Source: JACQFV01 sp964593585
Lineage (GTDB): Bacteria > Zixibacteria > MSB-5A5 > WJJR01
DNA length: 64,000 nt
Direction of reading: 5' to 3'
Assembly: GCA_964593585.1 (NCBI GenBank)
Contig: CAZQIZ010000003.1
Location: 1-64,000, forward strand
In this document: one piece after another, positions 57,832 to 64,000 of the stretch
Layout: each line of letters begins with the position of its first letter
How positions within the stretch are numbered: the stretch's first letter is position 1
Position numbers and translations under genes: made by a program
Notes under the pieces: model-generated
What the model was told of the DNA's origin: nothing
Databases searched by the model: none
Seen by the model: only the letters and a program-made list of their open reading frames with translations

Positions 57832-59580
57832 TCAACGGGCGCTCCCGGTGTCGATGTCGCCGCTGGGGCCGGTCAGGCCGCTTTTGAGCACATCCTGATT
57901 GACGCTGACCGGATAGACGGTCCGCATCGAGTCGACATAGGCGACAAAGACCGAATCGCGCCGCATGCGCTGGATCGTCTCGAAAATGTCGGTGGCCGCC
58001 TCCTCATAGGGACGCAGCCGCGCGGGTCGTGTCTCAACCAACTGGATCAGCGAGTACTGATCGACACCCGCCAACGGTCCCGTCCACTCTCCCGGCTTCA
58101 ACTTCGAGGCCGGTTCATAAAAATCCGGCCACGCGGTCGGCGTCACCCAGCCGATGTCCCCGCCGTTGCTTTTCATGCCGGGACGCTGAGTGTGCAGACG
58201 AGCCAGCTCCTCAAAGTTGGCGCCGGCGCGCAGTTGTCCGGCAAGACGCTCGGCGTCCTCCGACTTGTACGTCAGAATCTCACGGCAATGGTAGCTGACC
58301 GGATCGGTGAACGAATCCGGATGCGCGTCGTAGTAGGCCCGCACTTCCGATTCGGTCACCGAGATGCCGCGCACCAGCACCGAATTGCGCATCCGGTCGG
58401 CAATGAGATTCTCCAGGAACGACTGCACCCGCTCTTTGTAGATCGGCGACTCATCCAGGCGCTGTTTGAGCGCCTCCTCATGCAGAATGTCGAACAGCGA
58501 CAATTGGAACGCGAAGCGCCGCAGTTGATTCTCGTCGTCGGGGCTGGGCCGCTCGAACGGGGAACGCGCCTCGAGCGCCTCGCAGAATTCGCCCAGACCG
58601 ACCTTGTAGTCGGAGCCAAAGGTGTAGATCACACGGTCCTTTTCGGCCTGCGTGAGCGTGGCGACCGGGACCGCGGGCAGACGGTCGGTGGGCAGGGAGC
58701 TGGTATCGGCCACCTGCCGGTACTTCTCCCGCCAGAACGCCAGCGTCTCCGGATCAAAGCGGATGTTCGACCGCTGCTCCAGTTCCTCGAGTTGCGCGTT
58801 GCGTCGCTCCTGCTGCAGGCGGCGGCGCAAGCCGGCTTCGATGGCGGGCCGTTCGGTGTCGTACCCGCGTGATTCCAACTTGCGGATGTTGGTCACCTTG
58901 ATGATGTGCCAGCCCATGTCGCTTTTTGCCGGGCCGCCCACCTGGTCCTGCGCCAACGTGAAAACCAGATTGGCCAGATCGGCCGGCAACTCGCTGTAGC
59001 TGAACTCGCGTCCGGGATCGCCGCCACGGAACCGCGAAGCGGGGTCGATGGAAAAACGCTCGGCCAGGTCGCCAAAATCGGCGCCGGTCTGCAACAGTCC
59101 CAGAAGCGAGTCGGCGCGATCGCGGTCCTTGACCACAATGTGACGGAAGCGCACCCGGTCGAACCAGTGCTCGTAGATCGCCTTGACCTCCGCCTCCTCG
59201 ACGTTGATTTTGTCGAGCACTTCCACGCGGTACAGCTCATCGAGCAGAAATTTCTCTTTTTCGGCGTCGACCGCCTCCAGAATGCCGATGTCGGCATCCA
59301 AGGTGCGCGCATACCCGCCGATGACCAGCAGCTTGTTCTCTATCAGGCGGTCCAGGTACCGAACCCGGGCGGCGTACTCCTCCGAGGCGCTCTGGAAGTT
59401 GAGCGAGAGCGCGGTGATGTAATCGGTCACTTCGCGCATCTTGATCTTCCGGCCGCCGACTTCGGCCACGATCGCCTCGTTGGTGGTCGTCTTGTTCCCG
59501 CAGGCCGCCAACGTGGCCAAAAGGGCCAGAAGCGACGCGGCATAGACCGCCGCCAACAGACGTTTGAATCCAACAGTCAT
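57832..59580 (-). CDS. Lipoprotein peptidyl-prolyl isomerase with two parvulin domains
   Basis: 582 aa. The N-terminal ALLATLAACGNK contains a lipobox (LAAC), so it is probably a lipidated PrsA/PpiC-like foldase. Rotamase domains: FRHIVVKDRDRADS..FSIDPASRFRGGD..DMGWHIIKV, and YHCREILTYKSEDAE..GGDIGWVT..DQYSLIQLVE. The region between has the SurA_N-like helices. It lies between mfd and the SurA-like gene in the same direction, suggesting a secretion/envelope assembly operon. Confidence 0.9.
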   Translation of the reverse strand: MTVGFKRLLAAVYAASLLALLATLAACGNKTTTNEAIVAEVGGRKIKMREVTDYITALSLNFQSASEEYAARVRYLDRLIENKLLVIGGYARTLDADIGILEAVDAEKEKFLLDELYRVEVLDKINVEEAEVKAIYEHWFDRVRFRHIVVKDRDRADSLLGLLQTGADFGDLAERFSIDPASRFRGGDPGREFSYSELPADLANLVFTLAQDQVGGPAKSDMGWHIIKVTNIRKLESRGYDTERPAIEAGLRRRLQQERRNAQLEELEQRSNIRFDPETLAFWREKYRQVADTSSLPTDRLPAVPVATLTQAEKDRVIYTFGSDYKVGLGEFCEALEARSPFERPSPDDENQLRRFAFQLSLFDILHEEALKQRLDESPIYKERVQSFLENLIADRMRNSVLVRGISVTESEVRAYYDAHPDSFTDPVSYHCREILTYKSEDAERLAGQLRAGANFEELARLHTQRPGMKSNGGDIGWVTPTAWPDFYEPASKLKPGEWTGPLAGVDQYSLIQLVETRPARLRPYEEAATDIFETIQRMRRDSVFVAYVDSMRTVYPVSVNQDVLKSGLTGPSGDIDTGSAR

Positions 59581-59625
59581 GAGATCTCCTCAATGCCGGG
59601 CGTTGCCACGCACAAGCCACTCAAT

Positions 59626-62600
59626 TTAACCAATTGCGCCGCCCGTTCCAACAGCCCCCTGCGCCCCGGGACCGCCGTCGATCACTCCCGAATCGGGCTC
59701 GCCCGCCAGAATCCCCACAATCCGGACCAGCCCGGCCAGGTCGGCCGACTGGCCCATGGGCGGACGGACGGTAATCGCAAACGGCGGACCGCTGACAAAA
59801 CTGGCACGGTCCCCCAGCGCGACCCGCCAGGGCTCAATCTGCGCGCGGGTAATCTGCGCCTCGGGCGCAAAGGTCACCGCCCAGAGATTCCCGCGGGCCG
59901 ATGCCTGCGTCACCCGCGCGCGACGGGCCAGCACACGGACACGCGCCATCGCCAACAGGCGGCGCACCTCCGCGGGAGGGGCGCCGAAGCGGTCGGTCAA
60001 CTCCAACGCCAGATCTTCGACCGCCTCCGGCGCGTTCATTTCGGCCAACCGCTTGTACATCTCAAACCGCTGCTGGTTGTCGGTGATGTAATCGTCGGGG
60101 ATGAACCGGTCGCCATCCACGTCAATCTGGACCGGCGCCTGCGCCAGCATCGGCGCGCTGCCGCGCGCTTCGGCCACCGCCTCGTCCAGCAAACGACAGT
60201 AGAGATCAAACCCGATCTCCTCGATGAACCCATGCTGCTGCGCCCCGAGCAGGTTGCCGGCGCCGCGGATCTCCATGTCGCGCATCGCCAGGTGAAAGCC
60301 CGAACCCAGCGCAGTGTGCTCCTCGATCGCGCGCAACCGCGCCTTGGCGGTCGTGCTCAGCGCGCCCGATGGCGGCACCAGCAGGTACGCGTAGGCCTGT
60401 CGCGCCGAACGCCCCACCCGCCCGCGCAGTTGATACAACTGCGCCAGCCCGAAACGGTCGGCGCGGTGAATCACGATCGTATTGACCGACGGGATGTCCA
60501 GCCCCGACTCGATGATCGCCGTCGAGAGCAGCACGTGGTATTCGCCGTGGTAGAAGCGCGTCATCACCGCTTCCAACTCGCGTTCGGGCATTTCGCCGTG
60601 CGCGACGCCGATTCTGACCGTCGGCAGAAGCCGGGTGAGGAAATCGGCCATCGTTCCGATCGTCTGGATGCGATTGTGCACAAAGTAGACCTGTCCGCCG
60701 CGGTCCAGTTCGCGCAGAATCGCCTCGGAGACCACCTCCGGCCCGAAGGGGCGGATCTCAGTTTGCACCGGCAGGCGGTCGCGCGGCGAGGTGGTAATCA
60801 ACGAGAGATCGCGCGCCCCGAGAAGCGACATCTGCAAAGTGCGCGGAATCGGCGTCGCCGACAGCGCCAGCGTGTCCACCGTCTGGCGCATCTGCCGCAG
60901 ACGCTCCTTGTGCGCCACCCCGAAACGCTGTTCCTCGTCGACGATCAGGAGCCCGAGGTCGTGGAAAACGACATCCTTCTGCAACAGGCGATGTGTACCG
61001 ATGATGATGTCGACTTTCCCGGCCGCCACCTCGGCGACGATCCGCTTCTGTTCCTTGGGCGAGCGGAAGCGCGACAACGTTTCGATCCGTACCGGGAATT
61101 CGGAGAGACGTTCGCGGAAGGTGGTTAGGTGCTGTTGCGCGAGGATGGTGGTGGGCACCAGCACTGCGACCTGCTTGTGATCGCAGACGGCGCGGAAGGC
61201 GGCGCGGATGGCCACCTCGGTTTTGCCGTAGCCCACATCGCCGCAAATCAGACGCTCCATCGGCGTCGGCGCCGTCATGTCCTCGGACACCGCCGCGATC
61301 GCCTTCTCCTGGTCGGGCGTCTCCTCATAGATGAACGAGGACTCCAGCTGCGTCATCCACTCGCCATGCTCCGCAAAAGCGTGTCCGGGCTGCGCCTTGC
61401 GGGCGGCGTAAAGCTTGATCAAGTCCTCGGCCATTGCCAGAAGCGCCTGCTTGGCGCGCCGCTTCGTCTTCTCCCAGGCGGTGCCGCCCAATTTCGAAAG
61501 CGCCGGCCGGGCATCCTGCCCGGAGTACTTCTGGACCCGGTCGAATTCCTCGATCGGGACAAAGAGCTTGTCGTCGCCCTGATATAAAAGCAGCAGGCAA
61601 TCGCGCCGGCGCCCATCGACAGTGATCGCTTCCAGACCGCGGAAACGCGCCACGCCGTGGTCGACGTGCACGACGTAATCGCCCTTTTTCAGCTGCGTGT
61701 AGCTGGAAAGCGCAAGCCCTTCCTGGAACTTGCGGCGTCGGAAACGCGCCTTGTGCCGGTTGAAGACCTCGTGCTCGGTCAGCAGGGCAAACCGCGCATC
61801 GGGCAGGACAAAGCCGGCGTGCAAAGCCGGAAAGATGTATTCGACGGTGCCGTGAACATCCTCCAGCATCTCGGCCAGACGCCGCTTCAGTCCCTCGTTG
61901 TCGCAGGCGATAGCGACATCGTATCCCTGCTGCTCGAAGGCGGTCAATTCCTCGGAGAGCCGCCGCACACTGGCGCCGACCGACGGCGGACCGACCGCCG
62001 CCAAGTCGCAACGCACACCTCGCGCGGTCGCCTCGACAAAGAGATCATAGACCCAGACATGCAGCCCGCCGACGGGGGGCTCGTGCCAGCGCTCGACGGG
62101 CAGGTAGACCTGCGTCGGCGGCGGCGGATCGGGAAGATGAGACGCCAGGCGCGCATGGAACCGTTGCGACTCCTCCTCAAAACGGTCGGCCGCGTGCCGC
62201 AGTCGGGTCGGATCATGCGTCCAAATCACCAGATCCTGACCGAAGTAGTCGAGCAGGCTGCCGCGGCGTTGCCCCAGCGAGCCGGCCAGCCACTCGAGGC
62301 CGGGGCGCTCGGGATCGTTCTCGACACGATCACGCCACGCGGCATCCCAACCGGCCCGGTCCCACCCCTTCTCATACTCCGGCCCGCTGGCCCGCACTTC
62401 CCGCGACGGAAGGATCACGCAGTGATCGCGCTTGGCGGTGGTCCGCTGGGTGGTGACAGCAAAGGTGCGGATCGATTCGACGGTGTCGCCGAAGAACTCA
62501 ATGCGCAACGGCTCGGACGAACTGTAGGTGAACAGATCCAGGATTCCGCCGCGCACTGAAAACGTGCCGACTTCCTCGACCAGCGGTACCCGCCGAAATC

Positions 62601-63144
62601 CGAGCGCCACCAACCGCGCGGACAGTTCATCGAGCGCATACTCCCCGCCAATGCGAACCTCGAACATCCGTTGCCGGAGCTCCTCCGGAGGGAGGGTCGG
62701 CTCAAACAATGCACGGACATGCGTGACTACCACCGGCGGATCGGGTGCCAGGCATCGCCACAGCGTCTCCAACCGTCGCCCCACCGACTCCGGACCCGGA
62801 TGGCGAAACTCATAGGGCAGGATTTCCCACGAATGAAAGCGCAGGACACGATCGTGGCCGAGGAGGTGAATCAGATCGTCATGCCAATGGGCCGCATCTT
62901 CGGGCTCGGCTACGACAACCACCGTCGGACGCGCGCGGCGCAGGTGCAGCCGCGCCAGTGCGCACGCAGCCAGGGAGCCGGATGTCCCGGTCAAATCAAC
63001 ATGGACGCCCCCCCCGGAAGTCCACTGAGCATCCAGTTGCCGGAACGCCTCCAGACGGTCCAGCGCCCGAAAGGCGGTATCAAATGCGTGTCGGGTACGG
63101 GCGCCCCGGCGAGTGATCGTGGAATCCTGGTGTTCAGCGGACAT
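59626..63144 (-). CDS. mfd: Transcription-repair coupling factor Mfd
   Basis: 1172 aa SF2 translocase that removes stalled RNA polymerase and recruits UvrA. The N-terminal UvrB-homology region, the RNA polymerase-interacting domain (KKGDYVVHVDHGVARFRG..), the helicase motif I GDVGYGKTEVA, the DEEQRFG box, the TRG motif (SGLDIPSVNTIVIH and QLYQLRGRVGRS) and the C-terminal D7 domain can be followed in order. The ATG at 63144 was preferred over a longer frame to 63243, whose extra residues are not family-like. uvrA is elsewhere in the window. Confidence 0.97.
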   Translation of the reverse strand: MSAEHQDSTITRRGARTRHAFDTAFRALDRLEAFRQLDAQWTSGGGVHVDLTGTSGSLAACALARLHLRRARPTVVVVAEPEDAAHWHDDLIHLLGHDRVLRFHSWEILPYEFRHPGPESVGRRLETLWRCLAPDPPVVVTHVRALFEPTLPPEELRQRMFEVRIGGEYALDELSARLVALGFRRVPLVEEVGTFSVRGGILDLFTYSSSEPLRIEFFGDTVESIRTFAVTTQRTTAKRDHCVILPSREVRASGPEYEKGWDRAGWDAAWRDRVENDPERPGLEWLAGSLGQRRGSLLDYFGQDLVIWTHDPTRLRHAADRFEEESQRFHARLASHLPDPPPPTQVYLPVERWHEPPVGGLHVWVYDLFVEATARGVRCDLAAVGPPSVGASVRRLSEELTAFEQQGYDVAIACDNEGLKRRLAEMLEDVHGTVEYIFPALHAGFVLPDARFALLTEHEVFNRHKARFRRRKFQEGLALSSYTQLKKGDYVVHVDHGVARFRGLEAITVDGRRRDCLLLLYQGDDKLFVPIEEFDRVQKYSGQDARPALSKLGGTAWEKTKRRAKQALLAMAEDLIKLYAARKAQPGHAFAEHGEWMTQLESSFIYEETPDQEKAIAAVSEDMTAPTPMERLICGDVGYGKTEVAIRAAFRAVCDHKQVAVLVPTTILAQQHLTTFRERLSEFPVRIETLSRFRSPKEQKRIVAEVAAGKVDIIIGTHRLLQKDVVFHDLGLLIVDEEQRFGVAHKERLRQMRQTVDTLALSATPIPRTLQMSLLGARDLSLITTSPRDRLPVQTEIRPFGPEVVSEAILRELDRGGQVYFVHNRIQTIGTMADFLTRLLPTVRIGVAHGEMPERELEAVMTRFYHGEYHVLLSTAIIESGLDIPSVNTIVIHRADRFGLAQLYQLRGRVGRSARQAYAYLLVPPSGALSTTAKARLRAIEEHTALGSGFHLAMRDMEIRGAGNLLGAQQHGFIEEIGFDLYCRLLDEAVAEARGSAPMLAQAPVQIDVDGDRFIPDDYITDNQQRFEMYKRLAEMNAPEAVEDLALELTDRFGAPPAEVRRLLAMARVRVLARRARVTQASARGNLWAVTFAPEAQITRAQIEPWRVALGDRASFVSGPPFAITVRPPMGQSADLAGLVRIVGILAGEPDSGVIDGGPGAQGAVGTGGAIG

Positions 63145-63244
63145 GGTCGGCTCGGCGCATACACGAAAACCCCATCCCTCTTTCGAGGGTGGGTGTCGGC
63201 ACTCTGATCCGGGCAACTCGCCGCCCGGTTGTCGAACAAGCATA

Positions 63245-63271
63245 TCCGGGCGGGAGATGTTCCCGCCCGGA
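63245..63271 (-). terminator. Hairpin after pyrE
   Basis: Perfect 11-bp inverted repeat TCCGGGCGGGA / TCCCGCCCGGA (63245-63255 / 63261-63271, loop GATGT), 8 bases past the pyrE stop. The T-tract on the minus strand is weak (TATGCTTGTT), so termination efficiency is doubtful. Confidence 0.5.
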
Positions 63272-63278
63272 CAATCGT

Positions 63279-63845
63279 CTATAAGTCCAGATCGGCGGTC
63301 GTGAAGATCGCCTGAAATGGCCAGCCCTTGTCGGCAAACAGCGCATCGGCGCCGGCCGCGCGGTTGAGTACGGTGTAAACGCCGATCACACTGCCGCCGC
63401 CGGCCATGATGGCTTCGGCGGCGCGCATCGCCGACTGGCCGGTGGTGGTCACATCCTCGACCACCGCCACTTTCATGCCCGCCTCGAACGGTCCTTCGAT
63501 CTGCCGTCCGGTGCCATGGTCCTTGGCCTCGCGTCGCACGATCAACGCCGGGCAGTCGAAGCCGTCTTCGGCCGCTGCGATCGTGACGGCGGAGACGATC
63601 GGGTCAGCGCCCAGCGTCATGCCGCCGACCGCCTGCGCCCCCGAGGGCTTGATCATCTGCCAAAGCAGACGCCCCACCAGTCGGAGGTACTCGCCGCGCA
63701 GACAGATCTCCTTAACGTTGACGTAATAATCCGAGACTGCGCCGGAGGCCAGGATGAACCGTCCGCGCTTGAGGGCGTGGCGGTTCAGCCCCACCCGCAG
63801 CGCGGCCTTCGCCTGCTCGTCAATCTCGACTGCCATTGTGTTCAT
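63279..63845 (-). CDS. pyrE: Orotate phosphoribosyltransferase
   Basis: 188 aa pyrimidine biosynthesis enzyme converting orotate and PRPP to OMP. The PRPP loop VAVVEDVTTTGQSA is near residues 123-136. The N-terminal SGAVSDYYVNVKE and GGMTLGADPI loops are also present. The ATG three codons downstream of 63845 is an alternative start. The next upstream gene on the strand ends 22 bases away. Confidence 0.95.
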   Translation of the reverse strand: MNTMAVEIDEQAKAALRVGLNRHALKRGRFILASGAVSDYYVNVKEICLRGEYLRLVGRLLWQMIKPSGAQAVGGMTLGADPIVSAVTIAAAEDGFDCPALIVRREAKDHGTGRQIEGPFEAGMKVAVVEDVTTTGQSAMRAAEAIMAGGGSVIGVYTVLNRAAGADALFADKGWPFQAIFTTADLDL

Positions 63846-63867
63846 CGGGACTCCAACTGCCCTGCCG

Positions 63868-64000
63868 TCACTGGACCGTCAGTTTGCCGGGCTGGAACTG
63901 CGGCTCGATCAGCGCGTTGGCTGTGTCGACGTAGGTCAGGTAATTGGCCGGCGGGAAGAATGTATCTTCGATATCGCCCGATTCGGCATTCGGACCTATG
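63868..64000 (-). CDS. C-terminal 44 codons of an unidentified protein, cut by the window end
   Basis: The frame is open from the window edge to a TGA at 63868-63870. It encodes ...GDIEDTFFPPANYLTYVDTANALIEP.. ending PGKLTVQ. There is no low-complexity sequence and codon usage is like the neighbours, so it is probably a real gene end immediately upstream of pyrE, but no family can be recognised from the tail. Confidence 0.6.
   Translation of the reverse strand, partial: IGPNAESGDIEDTFFPPANYLTYVDTANALIEPQFQPGKLTVQ

Noticed and set aside
58906..61128. 740-codon plus-strand frame opposite mfd and a parvulin gene
   Set aside because: No domain, Arg/Gln/His-rich and opposite to conserved mfd motifs.

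Overview
This window comes from a high-G+C (roughly 60-65% by eye) diderm bacterium. It encodes outer-membrane and periplasmic functions: an OmpP1/FadL-type porin, SurA/PpiC-type parvulins, lipoproteins and a Rieske/cytochrome b complex with a multiheme cytochrome c. I see no IS element, prophage, CRISPR array or rRNA, so it reads as a core chromosomal segment. The gene mix (tandem-domain ThyX, YfhO, a dockerin-like remnant, the b6-type complex with an octaheme partner, mfd-parvulin-parvulin-hflX) recalls uncultured FCB-related phyla such as Zixibacteria or Latescibacterota. That placement is inference only.

Layout. (1) 55-9639, minus strand: a housekeeping run read CPBP protease, GAF-GAF-SpoIIE phosphatase, tilS, hpt, ftsH, [terminator], folP, cdaA (c-di-AMP synthase), obg. 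(2) 10078-15832, minus strand: an anaerobic-type 2-oxoacid operon of ferredoxin, a 124-aa HdrA-N-like iron-sulfur protein, korA, a korB-korC fusion, alanine dehydrogenase and an acetyl-CoA hydrolase/CoA-transferase. It ends at a clear terminator and carries a palindromic candidate operator upstream. (3) 16370-26221: tandem ThyX, M29 aminopeptidase, an SGNH-like protein, trkA-trkH, and an OmpP1 gene followed by an esterase-fold lipoprotein that has lost its catalytic serine. (4) 26579-34613: uvrA, acn, gcvT, comB (plus) and tyrS (minus). (5) 34727-39872, minus strand: a respiratory operon of Rieske protein, b6-type cytochrome b, subunit-IV-like protein and a coiled-coil octaheme cytochrome c, with a good promoter and a terminator. 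(6) 40173-47563: tRNA-Ser, GIY-YIG protein, a Tat-exported MBL hydrolase, rpmG, an S9 oligopeptidase, a dockerin-like remnant, tRNA-Lys, a membrane protein, DUF502 and an EIIA-CBS fusion. (7) 47679-55138: OPT transporter and YfhO (overlapping), a SET-domain protein with a post-SET motif, NAD-IDH-type dehydrogenase, DedA and a response regulator. (8) 55239-64000, minus strand: an unidentified truncated gene, pyrE, mfd, two parvulin-type isomerases and hflX.

How the genes fit together. Carbon flow is served by aconitase, an isocitrate dehydrogenase-like enzyme, the 2-oxoacid:ferredoxin oxidoreductase, alanine dehydrogenase and the CoA-transferase. Respiration uses a quinol-oxidising Rieske/b6 complex whose cytochrome c1 role may be filled by the octaheme protein. 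c-di-AMP synthase and TrkAH lie in the same window and could be functionally linked. The least conventional items are the mini-HdrA protein, the ThyX with its signature motif split between two domains, the catalytically dead esterase lipoprotein, the octaheme cytochrome and the bacterial SET protein.
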